A stretch of DNA of 64,000 nt from Mycobacterium sp. Marseille-P9652. Lineage in GTDB: Bacteria > Actinomycetota > Actinomycetes > Mycobacteriales > Mycobacteriaceae. Below, in pieces: positions 20,994-29,562 of the stretch (positions are counted from its first letter, which is position 1; each line of letters begins with the position of its first letter). Location of the stretch: NCBI RefSeq assembly GCF_902652685.1, contig NZ_CACRUY010000003.1:62001-126000 (forward strand), in the 5' to 3' direction. The position numbers and the translations under genes are program-made. A model generated the notes under the pieces. The model worked only from the letters and a program-made list of their open reading frames with translations. It was not told the DNA's origin and searched no databases.

Positions 20994-22163
20994 TCAGTCC
21001 GAGGGCGCCAACAGCCGCTCGTCGAGGTTGGCGTGAAAGTGCCCGATCGCACTCTCGTGCCGGCCGAACTCCACGAATTCGTTTGCGCCGGAGCGCAACC
21101 CGCGCTGGACACCCGTCGACATCTCGTTGTCCTCCTCGAGGCCCCGCTCGATGAAGCTGCCCGCGCCCACCAGCCGGTGCGACGGGTCGCGGGAAGCCTG
21201 TTCGGCGACTTCGGGTTTCACCATCGAGTAGGTGCTCACCATGGTGTGATCGACGTCCACCGGGTCGATCACCACAACGGACACCACGCCGGGGAACGTC
21301 GCCACCATGACGTTGGGGAACAAGTGGTAGACGTACGTCACCCGCGCGTCGACGGTCCAGGTCGACTCCGGGCGGTCGCGGAGGCGTTCGATGTTGCGGT
21401 ACGGGAACGTGAGACGACTGTTCGGGCCGAAATGCTCGACGACGTTGAGGTCGTCGTACTGCACCGGGAAGAACGTGTCCCGGTGCGTCGAGCGCAGGTG
21501 ATAGCCCTCCAGGAACTGTTCGACGAGCACCTTCCAGTTCATCGCCCGCAGTACCGAGTCCGCGTGAATGAGTCGCTCTGCGGGGCAGAGCTTTTCGCGC
21601 CACGGGCTGCCGTCGCTCAGCCAGGCCATCGCGTCGCCCTCGGGGGCGCCGGCGCGTTCGACCGGACCGATGACGACGAGGCCGTCGACCTCGCGGCTTC
21701 CGACCTCGACCAGACCGCGGGTCGACATGTCCAGGCCCGGGAAGGCATCGGGGTGCGGCACGTGCGACAGCGAACCGTCCAGCCGATACGTCCAGCCGTG
21801 GTAGCGGCACACCAGCGCGTGCGAACAGCCGGCTTCCTCGACCAGCGCGAACCCGCGGTGCCGGCACGCGTTGCGGAAGACCCGCGCCCGGCCGTCACGC
21901 CCGCGCACGGCGAACAGGGGCACTCCGAAGGCCGTCCGCTCGACGTGGTCCCCGGGGTTGGGAATCGCCGCCGAGGGCACGAAGACGCTCGGCATCGCGC
22001 GCAGCAGTCGCAGTTCGTCGGCGAAACGACCTGGGCTGAGGTAGTTTTCGACGGGCTCGCGCCACGGCGCGCCCTCGTCGGTGGTACCGGCGTCGATGTG
22101 GGCCAGGACGCGCCGGACGATCTCCACGTCGTCGGCGACCAACGTCGTTGTCGGCGAGCTCAT
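20994..22163 (-). CDS. Rieske non-haem iron oxygenase, alpha subunit
   Basis: A ring-hydroxylating oxygenase large subunit of 389 residues. The Rieske [2Fe-2S] site is CRHRGFALVEE through CRYHGWTY (about residues 97-121, 16 residues between the pairs). The mononuclear iron site is NWKVLVEQFLEGYHLRSTH (about 205-223), with the two His spaced HxxxxH and Glu two residues before the first. It would oxygenate a substrate using electrons from a ferredoxin and reductase that are not next to it. ATG 22163 (MSSPTTTL) is preferred over an upstream one. The L7/L12-like gene lies 52 bp upstream on the same strand. Confidence 0.9.
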   Translation of the reverse strand: MSSPTTTLVADDVEIVRRVLAHIDAGTTDEGAPWREPVENYLSPGRFADELRLLRAMPSVFVPSAAIPNPGDHVERTAFGVPLFAVRGRDGRARVFRNACRHRGFALVEEAGCSHALVCRYHGWTYRLDGSLSHVPHPDAFPGLDMSTRGLVEVGSREVDGLVVIGPVERAGAPEGDAMAWLSDGSPWREKLCPAERLIHADSVLRAMNWKVLVEQFLEGYHLRSTHRDTFFPVQYDDLNVVEHFGPNSRLTFPYRNIERLRDRPESTWTVDARVTYVYHLFPNVMVATFPGVVSVVVIDPVDVDHTMVSTYSMVKPEVAEQASRDPSHRLVGAGSFIERGLEEDNEMSTGVQRGLRSGANEFVEFGRHESAIGHFHANLDERLLAPSD

Positions 22164-22215
22164 GGCTGCCAGTATCACACTCGGACGGCACGCGACCAAG
22201 AAGGCCGTCTTCCCG

Positions 22216-22476
22216 CTACAGCGAGTCGACGGCCTCCTTCGCCTCCCGCAGATCGGCGCCCGTCAGCTCGCGGAAAAGCTTGATCGCGGCGATCTTGTTG
22301 CCGGATCGAGCCAGGGCCACCACCTCCGACGGCACTCCGCCCTCGAGTTGCCCCGGCGCGGTGGCGCCCACGTCGCTGCCGAACGTCGGGCACGGAATGC
22401 CAAGCCTTTCCGACAACAGCCGGACCTGTTGCTCGAGCAGGGCGAGGCGGCGGTAAACCACGGCGTCTTCCATCAC
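22216..22476 (-). CDS. Small protein with ribosomal L7/L12 C-terminal-like domain
   Basis: An 86-residue protein. Residues ~8-26 (RRLALLEQQVRLLSERLG) look like a short coiled coil. The C-terminal half (ARSGNKIAAIKLFRELTGADLREAKEAVDSL) matches the helix-turn-helix face of the bL12 C-terminal domain, which in the ribosome contacts translation factors. It lacks the ribosome-anchoring N-terminal domain of true bL12, so it is not the ribosomal protein; such orphan domains are known in actinobacteria without a clear role. Two ATGs in tandem (22476 or 22473) are possible starts. It sits between the oxidase and the Rieske gene, all on the minus strand. Confidence 0.8.
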   Translation of the reverse strand: MMEDAVVYRRLALLEQQVRLLSERLGIPCPTFGSDVGATAPGQLEGGVPSEVVALARSGNKIAAIKLFRELTGADLREAKEAVDSL

Positions 22477-22586
22477 GCATCGATTATGAGGGCGGCACCT
22501 TCGGCGGGCGAGTCGGCCACGGCACCCACGTCGACGTCACGAGTGATCACGCGGGACCCTCCCGGTCACCGATCCGCTGTCCGAGC

Positions 22587-23966
22587 CTAGCGTCGCGCCG
22601 GCGGGATGTTCTGGTTGATGCGGAACACATTGTCTGGATCGTAGGACGCCTTGACCTCGGTCAGCCGCTGATAATTCGGCCCGTACGTCGCCCGGACGCG
22701 GTCGCGGCCCTCGTCCATCATGAAGTTGACGTAGGCGCCGCCGGCCGAGTACGGGTGGGTGGCGTCCCAGTAATCCACCGTCCAGCGCTTGATGAGTTCG
22801 GCGTTGGCCGGGTCCGGATCGACCCCGGCGATGACCTGCGAGAACGTGACATCCCGGTAAGCCCAGGCCGTTTCGGTCTGACCCACCCGGTGCACGGCGC
22901 CGTCGACCGGGTAGAGGTGCATGGTGGAGTGCATGGTCGGGAGCTCTTCGATGAAGCGCGCGTGCGCCTCGACCGCGCCGTCGGGCACCGTCCCGAAGAA
23001 GTCGCCGCGCCAATACCACTGCAGCCCCTTGGGATACAGCGCGTCGAAGGTTGACTGCAGCGCGGGATACGGCGCCTCGCTCAGCCCGTCGAACGCCGGC
23101 GCCATCTCGCGCACGGGCGCGAACACCTCCTCGGCCAGGTCCGGGTCGCCGCTGTAGCACCACACGACCGCGCACGCCTTCTGCAGGTGAAACGCCTCCG
23201 GGAACGGCGCCACGGGCGGGACCGTCATGCCCGCGAAGAACCCGTACAGGTCCTCGTCCTGCGCCGGCAGGAAGTCGCGGTACCAGGACAGGATGTCGGC
23301 GGTTTGCGACGCCGGCCAGGCGGTCGCACCGCAGATGACGTTTCGCATCGGGTGCAGGCGGAAGGTGAACGACGTCACCACCCCGAAGTTCCCGCCGCCA
23401 CCGCGCAGGGCCCAGAACAGTTCGGGATGACGGGATTCCGAGGCGGTCACCACGCGCCCGTCGGCCAGGACGACCTCGGCCTCCACCAGGTTGTCGATGG
23501 TCAGGCCGTGCTTGCGCGCCAGGTAGCCGTGGCCGCCGCCCAGGGTGAGGCCGCCGACGCCGGTGCTGGAGATGATGCCGGAAGGCGTCGCCAGCCCGTG
23601 GGCGTGGGTCGCGGTGTCCACGTCGCGCCAGGTGGCCCCACCCTGCACCCGCGCGAGGCGCCGGCCGGCATCCACGTCGACGCGGTTCATCGGTGACAGG
23701 TCGACGACGAGGCCCGCCTCCACGGTGCCGAATCCCGGACCGTTGTGGCCACCGCCGCGGACGGCCAGCGGGAGGCCGGACCGCCGCGCGAATTCGAGTG
23801 CGGCCGCGACGTCGTCAGCGGATCGGCACCGCACGATGACGGCAGGCCGCTTGTCGATCATGCCGTTGTGCAGCGCCCGGGCCTCGTCGTAGCGGGGGTC
23901 GTCCGGCAGGATGACCTCGCCGCCCAGCCGGGTGCGCAGTTCGTCTGTTGCGGTTGTCAGGCTCAT
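22587..23966 (-). CDS. FAD-linked oxidase, berberine-bridge-enzyme family
   Basis: A 459-residue PCMH-type flavoprotein oxidase. The FAD-binding domain has LPLAVRGGGHNGPGFGTVEA (His of GGGH is the likely covalent flavin attachment, about residue 74) and STGVGGLTLGGGHGYLARKHG (about 135-155), with the final ALRGGGGNFGVVTSF. The BBE C-terminal segment is present: VKASYDPDNVFRINQNIPP. The usual second covalent anchor Cys in the GVGGxxxGGG block is absent, so single attachment through His is expected. Typical substrates are alcohols, sugars or alkaloid-like compounds; unknown here. It is divergent from the LuxR regulator across 147 bp holding a perfect palindrome. Confidence 0.88.
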   Translation of the reverse strand: MSLTTATDELRTRLGGEVILPDDPRYDEARALHNGMIDKRPAVIVRCRSADDVAAALEFARRSGLPLAVRGGGHNGPGFGTVEAGLVVDLSPMNRVDVDAGRRLARVQGGATWRDVDTATHAHGLATPSGIISSTGVGGLTLGGGHGYLARKHGLTIDNLVEAEVVLADGRVVTASESRHPELFWALRGGGGNFGVVTSFTFRLHPMRNVICGATAWPASQTADILSWYRDFLPAQDEDLYGFFAGMTVPPVAPFPEAFHLQKACAVVWCYSGDPDLAEEVFAPVREMAPAFDGLSEAPYPALQSTFDALYPKGLQWYWRGDFFGTVPDGAVEAHARFIEELPTMHSTMHLYPVDGAVHRVGQTETAWAYRDVTFSQVIAGVDPDPANAELIKRWTVDYWDATHPYSAGGAYVNFMMDEGRDRVRATYGPNYQRLTEVKASYDPDNVFRINQNIPPARR

Positions 23967-24058
23967 TGACCCGTACCTCCCTTGTGTCGATGCCGCGACG
24001 CTACGACCGGCGCCGGCCGCGCGTCATGACCACAACGAGGCAATTGCGAACCCCTCCA

Positions 24059-24080
24059 CGATAGTCAGAAATGACTATCG
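24059..24080. promoter_or_regulatory. Perfect 9-bp inverted repeat between divergent oxidase and LuxR genes
   Basis: CGATAGTCA (24059-24067), 4-bp spacer GAAA, TGACTATCG (24072-24080). It lies 33 bp before the LuxR ATG and 92 bp before the oxidase ATG, so it could control both. A TACCTT -10-like box (24102-24107) ends 6 nt before the LuxR ATG, which makes this palindrome overlap the expected -35 region. Confidence 0.55.
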
Positions 24081-24113
24081 ACCTGCACATACCGGTGCCG
24101 TTACCTTGAGGGC

Positions 24114-27023
24114 ATGGCGCAGTGGCTGCCACCGCCGCTCCCGGTCGAGCTGAACACACGCCGGCGCGGCTCATTCGTGGGCCGGGCCGCGGAACTGGCC
24201 GCCTTCGAACAGGTCTGGGAACGGGTACAAACCGGCAACCGCCAGGCGGTCTTCCTCGGCGGGGAACCGGGGGCGGGCAAGACGCGGCTGGCCGCCGAGG
24301 TGGCCGGGACGCTCGCCGACCACGGCGTAGCCGTGCTGGTGGGCAGCTCGACGGCCGACGCGGACGTCCCGTACGCCCCCTTCGCCGCGGCGCTGCACTC
24401 GCTGCTGGCGGCCGCCCCGCCCGGTGCCCTCGCGGCGCCCCTGGCCGACGCCGGACCCCATTTGCGGCGCCTGTCGGCGAACGTCGACCGGCACCTCCCC
24501 GACGCCGGTCCGCTCGAGGACGCCGGCGGGGCTCGCCTCGCGCTTTTCGACGCGGTGACCGGGCTCCTGCGCCGCCTCGCGGTCGACCGGCCCGTCGCCC
24601 TGATCCTCGAGGACCTGCACTGGGCGCAGCTGCCCACCCTCGCGATGCTCGAACACGTGCTGATCGGGTGCGCCGACGTTCGCCTGCTGGTGGTGGCCAC
24701 CTTCCGGAACACCGAGCCCGACCGCTCCGACGACCTCACCACCCGACTGGCCGAACTGCACCGGTTCGACGGCGTCCGCCGCATCGACCTCGCGGGCCTC
24801 GACACCGACGCGATCGCCGAATTCGTCTCGCGCACTGGTCAATTGCCGGCCGCGGCGGCCCGCACGGCGGCGGCGCTGCTGCGGGACAAGACCGGCGGCA
24901 ACCCCTTCTTTCTCACCGAACTCGTCAAGGAGCTCGAATCCCGCGGCGGCATCGCCACTCTCAGCGCGCAGCCGACCGTTCCCGCGTCGATCGGCGACGC
25001 CATCGCCCGCCGCCTCGTCGGTCTCGGACCCGCCGTCCGGGGCGTCATCGAACAGGCGGCGGTGCTCGGCGAATCGTTCGATCTGCCCGCGCTCATCGCC
25101 GCGGGCGAGGCCGATCTGACCGCGACCCTGGCGGCCGTCGACTCCGCCGAGGGTCTGGGATTGATCCGGCCGGTCGACGACTCCGACGGCGAATTCACGT
25201 TCGTGCACGCGCTGACCCGCGAGGCCGTCGTCGAGGGCATGGCCGCGTCGCGGCTGCGGATCATGCACGCGCGCGCCGCCGAGGCGCTCGAGGGCCGCGG
25301 GGACCCGTCACTCGTGCCGCGCCTGGCCAACCACTACCTGCGCGCGCACGTCCTCGGCTACCACGAGCAGGCGCTGCGCTACGCGCGCCAGGCGGCGTCG
25401 ATGGCCGAGCAGAGCCTGGCCTACGAGGTCGCAGCCAAGTGGTTCGAACGCGCCGCGTCGCTGCCGGAACTGACCATGACCGACCGGGCCCGGCTGAGCA
25501 TGCGGGCCGCGGCGAACCATGTGCGCGCGGGCGACTTCGCCCGCGTGCGCTCCATCTACGAGCGCGTCAGCGCCACGGCGGACCCGCTCATCCGGCTCGA
25601 GGCCGCCGTCGGCTACGAGGACGCGAACTGGCGCCGCGGACAAGCGGATTCGAGGGCCGCCGACCTGCTGGCGGCGGCGCTGGAATCGAGCGGGCTGAAC
25701 TCCGACGACCCGCGCTACGTCGCAGCCCTCGGCAATTTCGGGCGCGCCCTGGCCTTCGCCGGCGAAGCCGCCCGCGGGCGGGAGGTCGGCGACCGTGCCA
25801 TCGAGTGCGCGCGGGCGATCGGCGATCCGGCGATTCTGTTGCACACCCTGGCCACCGGCATGTGGCACGGCCTCACGCCGGAGATGGTGGACGTCCAGGT
25901 GGAACGGTCGGCCGAGTTGTCGCGGATGGCGCTCTCGCGGCGCGACCACGAGGCGCTGGGTGTCGCGTCGCACTTCCGCGCGATGGTGAGCTATCTGGAC
26001 GGGCGGCCCGACGACCTGGCCGCGTCGACCGCCGACATGCGGCGGGCGGCACAGTCGTGCGGGCAACCGACCCTCGGTTTCGTCGGCGCGTGCATGGAGC
26101 AGGCGCTGGCCTACCTGCGCGGCGACTTCGCCGGCGCCGAACGGTGGGCCGACATCGCCTTGCGCACAGGCGATCTGTTCGGGGCGGACGACGTGGAGGG
26201 CTCGAACGGCGTCCAGATGTTCATGATCCGTCGCGAGACCGCCGCGCTCAAACGCTTCGGCGCGTTCGTGGACGGCAGCGAAACGTTCGCCGGCCGCTGG
26301 GTGCCCGGCCTGCTCGCGCTCTACACCGAGCTCAAGTGCGAACGGGGAATGCGCCGCGCACTCGGTCAGCTGCTCAACCGCAACCTGGCCGACCGGACCG
26401 ACGAGGCGCAGTGGCCGATGGAGCTGGTGTTCATGGTCGAGGCCGCGCTGAAGTTGAGCGATCGCGAGGCGATTGACGCGCTGCGGCCGTTCGTCGCCCG
26501 CTACGCCGGCACGAACCTGGTGGCCGGTCAGTTCGTCGCCCTGTTCGGCAGCGCCGACCGCTACCTGGCCCGCATGGCGGGGTTGTGCGGTGACAACGAC
26601 GCGGCGGAAAGCCATTTCGCGGCCGCGCTCGAGATGGACCGGCGGATGGGGTCGGTGGTCCACGTGTCCGAGACGCTGGCCCGGCAGGCCTGGTACGCGA
26701 CGTCGCGCGGGCAGGCGGGGGATGCCCGGCGACTGGCCGGTGAGGCCCGCGGCCTCGCCGCGCCGATCGGGCAGGCGCGCATCGTCGAACTGACGGAGCC
26801 GCTGGTGGCGACGGTCGCCGAGGGACCCGATGGCCTCACGGACCGGGAGGTGGAGGTGCTGCGGCTCCTGGCCGAGGGGTTGAGCAACCGGGAGATCGGC
26901 GAGCACCTCTTCATCAGCACCAACACCGCGGCCAACCACGTCCGCAGCATCCTCACCAAGACGGGTGCCGCCAACCGCACGCAGGCGGCGATGTACGCCG
27001 CCGATCGCGAACTGCTGGGGTAG
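24114..27023 (+). CDS. Large LuxR-family ATPase regulator (LAL type)
   Basis: A 969-residue regulator. An N-terminal STAND-type ATPase domain begins GSFVGRAAELAAFEQVW (about residue 22); Walker A is GGEPGAGKTRLAAEVA (about 48-63) and Walker B is VALILEDLHWAQLPT (about 163-177). A central helical-repeat region (about 400-870) probably senses a ligand. The C-terminal LuxR HTH is LTDREVEVLRLLAEGLSNRE through NTAANHVRSILTKTGAANR (about 908-955). It would switch on nearby genes when bound to an inducer and ATP. TACCTT 6 nt upstream of the ATG suggests a leaderless mRNA. Its likely partner is the divergent oxidase; this rests on position and the palindrome between them. Confidence 0.92.
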   Translation: MAQWLPPPLPVELNTRRRGSFVGRAAELAAFEQVWERVQTGNRQAVFLGGEPGAGKTRLAAEVAGTLADHGVAVLVGSSTADADVPYAPFAAALHSLLAAAPPGALAAPLADAGPHLRRLSANVDRHLPDAGPLEDAGGARLALFDAVTGLLRRLAVDRPVALILEDLHWAQLPTLAMLEHVLIGCADVRLLVVATFRNTEPDRSDDLTTRLAELHRFDGVRRIDLAGLDTDAIAEFVSRTGQLPAAAARTAAALLRDKTGGNPFFLTELVKELESRGGIATLSAQPTVPASIGDAIARRLVGLGPAVRGVIEQAAVLGESFDLPALIAAGEADLTATLAAVDSAEGLGLIRPVDDSDGEFTFVHALTREAVVEGMAASRLRIMHARAAEALEGRGDPSLVPRLANHYLRAHVLGYHEQALRYARQAASMAEQSLAYEVAAKWFERAASLPELTMTDRARLSMRAAANHVRAGDFARVRSIYERVSATADPLIRLEAAVGYEDANWRRGQADSRAADLLAAALESSGLNSDDPRYVAALGNFGRALAFAGEAARGREVGDRAIECARAIGDPAILLHTLATGMWHGLTPEMVDVQVERSAELSRMALSRRDHEALGVASHFRAMVSYLDGRPDDLAASTADMRRAAQSCGQPTLGFVGACMEQALAYLRGDFAGAERWADIALRTGDLFGADDVEGSNGVQMFMIRRETAALKRFGAFVDGSETFAGRWVPGLLALYTELKCERGMRRALGQLLNRNLADRTDEAQWPMELVFMVEAALKLSDREAIDALRPFVARYAGTNLVAGQFVALFGSADRYLARMAGLCGDNDAAESHFAAALEMDRRMGSVVHVSETLARQAWYATSRGQAGDARRLAGEARGLAAPIGQARIVELTEPLVATVAEGPDGLTDREVEVLRLLAEGLSNREIGEHLFISTNTAANHVRSILTKTGAANRTQAAMYAADRELLG

Positions 27024-27030
27024 GCCGCGC

Positions 27031-27300
27031 TCAGATCTCGGACAACGCCCCGTCGGGCATGAGGCGGTCCCGCACCTCCACCACGACGTCGGCCGGGAGC
27101 CCGGCGCGCGCGGCCGCGGTGCGGATGGCTTCCGGTGACGGGGCCTCGTAGAGGCAATACGTCTTGCGCTTGTCCGCCGACAGGAACGAGTACATCCAGC
27201 GAATGCCCTCGTCGTCGTTGATCCGGTTGATCCCGTCGGTGAGCTCGAGGTTCGGGTCGAGCTCTTCGGCGAAGGTGCGCTCGACGATGAAGATGGGCAC
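27031..27300 (-). CDS. DUF4242 family small protein
   Basis: An 89-residue protein matching DUF4242 (a dimeric ferredoxin-like fold; one Streptomyces member binds nickel). Visible pattern: PIFIVERTFAEEL at the start, then INDDEGIRWMYSFLSADKRK and TYCLYEAPSPEAIRTAAARA, ending PADVVVEVRDRL. The GTG at 27300 is chosen because AAGGAG lies 6 nt upstream and the conserved strand starts right after; the frame stays open much further upstream but with no family match. It lies tail-to-tail with the LuxR gene (7 bp apart). Function unknown; metal binding is possible. Confidence 0.82.
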   Translation of the reverse strand: MPIFIVERTFAEELDPNLELTDGINRINDDEGIRWMYSFLSADKRKTYCLYEAPSPEAIRTAAARAGLPADVVVEVRDRLMPDGALSEI

Positions 27301-27364
27301 GGCGGGCTCCTTGTCGCTGTCTTGCGTCGAACCTACGCCGTGTTCAACGGATCGGACCAGCGAC

Positions 27365-27814
27365 TTATTCACCCGGTTCGGCGGCAAGCAGCATCCGCAG
27401 GGTCTCCCGCAGCTGGGCCAATCGGCGTTCGCCGAGGACTTCGTTCCACCGGTTTTCGAGAGTGGTTGCATTCGAGCGCATCACGCGCAAGGCCTGGCGG
27501 CCGCGGGGCGTCAGTTCGATGATGCGCGCCCGCGCGTCGGCCGGATCGGGCACACGGACGACGTAGCCGTGGCGCTCCAGCGCGGCCACCCCCTGCGCGA
27601 CGGCCTGACGGCTCACGTTGAGGTGGTCCGCCAGGTCCGACGCGTGCATCCCCCCGCGCGCCAGGGGCACCAAGGCGACCGCCTGCGCCGGCCTGATGTT
27701 GTCCAGCCCCGCAGCCTCGAGGGCCGCTCTCAGGCGGGGCACCCCGGCGGCGGCCACGAGGTTGACCAGGGCCGGGACGGTGGGCTCCCACTCGGCGTCC
27801 GCAACACGTCGCAT
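27365..27814 (-). CDS. MarR-family transcriptional regulator
   Basis: A 149-residue MarR-type regulator. The winged HTH spans about residues 30-100: PAQAVALVPLARGGMHASDL, then ADHLNVSRQAVAQGVAALER and HGYVVRVPDPADARARIIEL, where the wing carries the usual D-x-R pattern. ATG 27812-27814 begins MRRVADAEW. It is divergent from the lipoprotein esterase; a perfect inverted repeat of the MarR-operator kind (27843-27861) lies between the two starts. I infer that it represses itself and the esterase until a small aromatic or lipid ligand binds. Confidence 0.88.
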   Translation of the reverse strand: MRRVADAEWEPTVPALVNLVAAAGVPRLRAALEAAGLDNIRPAQAVALVPLARGGMHASDLADHLNVSRQAVAQGVAALERHGYVVRVPDPADARARIIELTPRGRQALRVMRSNATTLENRWNEVLGERRLAQLRETLRMLLAAEPGE

Positions 27815-27842
27815 GCCGACGAGTGTGCCACGCCGGGGATGA

Positions 27843-27861
27843 TTGACAAGTTGCTTGTCAA
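27843..27861. promoter_or_regulatory. MarR operator (perfect palindrome)
   Basis: TTGACAAG (27843-27850), 3-nt spacer TTG, CTTGTCAA (27854-27861): a perfect 8-bp inverted repeat of 19 bp in AT-rich DNA, 29 bp from the MarR start and 30 bp from the esterase ATG, so it lies almost exactly midway. Confidence 0.7.
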
Positions 27862-27890
27862 ATTGCTCCGCGGGTGCCACGATGGCTTGC

Positions 27891-28823
27891 ATGGGAGCTC
27901 GCGTTCGGGCAATTGCCGCCCTCCTCGTCCCGGTCCTGGCCGTCGCGCTCGGCGGTTGCCTCGGTGGCCACGCGTCGGGAACGCCTGGGGCGCAGGGAAT
28001 TCCGGTCGGCCAGTCGAGCCAGACGCTCCAGGCCGGTGGGGCGGCACGGACCTTCCACCTGTACCGGCCGCAGGGGTTGCCCGAGCCGGCCCCGCTGGTG
28101 GTGATGCTGCACGGCGGATTCGGCAACGGCGCACAGGCCGAGCGTTCGTATCACTGGGACGCCGAGGCGGACGCCGGGCACTTCCTGGTCGCCTACCCCG
28201 ACGGCCTCAACCGCGCGTGGAATGCCGGCACCTGCTGCGGCGAGCCGCAGCGCACGAATGCCGACGACGTCGGCTTCATCACCGCGATGGTGGGGTCGAT
28301 CGAACAGCAGATCCCGATCGATCGCGCGCGCGTCTATGCCACCGGGATGTCGAACGGCGCGATGATGGCGTTGCGGCTGGCATGCCAGACCGACGGCTTC
28401 GCCGCGATCGCCCCGGTGGCCGGAACCTTGCTCACCGACTGCTCGCAGGCGCGGCCGACGTCGGTTCTCCAGATCCACGGCACGGCCGACGATCGGGTGC
28501 CCTACGGCGGCGGACCCGGGAAAGCCTTTGCCATTAACGGGAATCCGCGCGTCGACGGCCCCTCGGTGGAATCGGTCAACGCCACCTGGCGGGCCATCGA
28601 CGGCTGCGGGGCGCCGACGTCGAGCACGGCGGGAAGCGTGACCACTCAGACGGCGGGTTGCCCGGGCGGGCGCACGGTGGAGTTGATCGCGGTGGCCGGC
28701 GCGGGGCACCAGTGGCCCGGTGGCGACCCGAGCCCGCTGGCCGAACTCGCCGGCATCCCGGCCCCCTCGACCGCGCTCGACGCCACCGACACGATCTGGC
28801 AGTTCTTCGCTCATACGCACTGA
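27891..28823 (+). CDS. Lipoprotein esterase, PHB-depolymerase/LpqC-LpqP-like
   Basis: A 310-residue secreted lipoprotein. The signal peptide ends in the lipobox LGGC (VRAIAALLVPVLAVALGGCL), so Cys near residue 23 would be lipidated and the protein anchored outside the membrane. The hydrolase domain has the oxyanion region VVMLHGGFGNG, the nucleophile elbow ATGMSNGAMMALRLAC (about residue 160), an acid in IHGTADDRVPYGG and His in VAGAGHQWPGG (about 279). This matches esterases of the polyhydroxybutyrate depolymerase/feruloyl esterase group. ATG 27891 is chosen because the signal peptide starts there. It is divergent from the MarR gene and probably regulated by it. Confidence 0.88.
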   Translation: MGARVRAIAALLVPVLAVALGGCLGGHASGTPGAQGIPVGQSSQTLQAGGAARTFHLYRPQGLPEPAPLVVMLHGGFGNGAQAERSYHWDAEADAGHFLVAYPDGLNRAWNAGTCCGEPQRTNADDVGFITAMVGSIEQQIPIDRARVYATGMSNGAMMALRLACQTDGFAAIAPVAGTLLTDCSQARPTSVLQIHGTADDRVPYGGGPGKAFAINGNPRVDGPSVESVNATWRAIDGCGAPTSSTAGSVTTQTAGCPGGRTVELIAVAGAGHQWPGGDPSPLAELAGIPAPSTALDATDTIWQFFAHTH

Positions 28824-28830
28824 CTCGCCG

Positions 28831-28883
28831 AACGTCGACTTGTTGCGGTGAATTGGCGCTCCGGGCGGCAACAGGTCGACGTT
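28831..28883. terminator. Strong bidirectional hairpin between convergent genes
   Basis: AACGTCGACTTGTTGC (28831-28846) pairs with GCAACAGGTCGACGTT (28868-28883) in 15 of 16 positions (the odd pair is G-T), with a 21-nt loop. It lies 8 bp after the esterase stop and 9 bp after the TetR stop on the other strand, an ideal place for a two-way terminator. Confidence 0.65.
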
Positions 28884-28892
28884 GGGCGGCCC

Positions 28893-29498
28893 CTACCCGC
28901 GCAGCATCCCGTCGATGAGCCGGTGCAGCACCTCGCCGGTCTCGCGTCGGGCGCGATCCGGGCCCTCCGCGGCGGCGATGTACATGGCCGCCTCGTCGAG
29001 CGCGCCGATCAGGACGTGCGCCAACGGCCGCACCGGCTGGTCCGCCAGCTCACCCGCTTTGATCGCCTCGCTCAGCAGCGTCTCGGTCATGCCCAGGCTG
29101 TACCGCTGCGCGATCTCGCGGAACCCGGCCCAGCCCAGCACGCTGGGGGCATCCAGCAGCATCAGCTGGCGCACCTCCGGATCGCCCGAGATGTCGAGCC
29201 ACGCGTCGACCGCGGCCCGGATGGCGTCGGTGGGCGTCGTCGCTCCCGACCCGCCTACGACCGTGGCCATCCGGGCCATCACGTCCTGCTCCACCGCTTC
29301 GAACACGTCGCGGAAAAGCGCTGCCTTGTCGGCGAATTGGTGATACATCGCCCCACGCGTGACGCCCGCCGCGGTGGCGATCTCGGGCGTCCCCACCTCG
29401 GCGTACCCGCGCTCGCCCCACAGCCGGCGCGCGGCCGCGATCAAGGCGCCCCGCGTCGCCGCGGAGCGCTCTTCCTGGGTCCGTCTCTTGCTTTCCAT
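28893..29498 (-). CDS. TetR-family regulator
   Basis: A 201-residue TetR regulator from ATG 29498 (MESKRRTQEERSAATRGALI). The HTH is RRLWGERGYAEVGTPEIATAA followed by GVTRGAMYHQFADKAALF (about residues 20-60), the common TetR_N arrangement. The C-terminal domain (about 80-195) is of the helical ligand type. It is divergent from an alpha/beta-hydrolase gene with 64 bp between, which hold three 10-bp half-sites. It likely represses the hydrolase and itself. Confidence 0.9.
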   Translation of the reverse strand: MESKRRTQEERSAATRGALIAAARRLWGERGYAEVGTPEIATAAGVTRGAMYHQFADKAALFRDVFEAVEQDVMARMATVVGGSGATTPTDAIRAAVDAWLDISGDPEVRQLMLLDAPSVLGWAGFREIAQRYSLGMTETLLSEAIKAGELADQPVRPLAHVLIGALDEAAMYIAAAEGPDRARRETGEVLHRLIDGMLRG

Positions 29499-29503
29499 AC
29501 AAC

Positions 29504-29539
29504 CTGTTGGTAACTTACGAACAGACAGCCTGTTTGTAA
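29504..29539. promoter_or_regulatory. TetR operator with three half-sites
   Basis: Three related 10-bp half-sites: CTGTTGGTAA (29504-29513), its inverted partner TTACGAACAG (29515-29524) one base on, and CTGTTTGTAA (29530-29539) five bases further. Either neighbouring pair forms an inverted repeat with 9 of 10 matches. The array fills most of the 64 bp between the divergent TetR and hydrolase starts. Confidence 0.65.
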
Positions 29540-29562
29540 ATACATCCGACCTGGGAGCATCC

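Noticed and set aside
22216-22476. Genuine ribosomal protein bL12
   Set aside because: It lacks the N-terminal ribosome-binding domain and is not beside rplJ.
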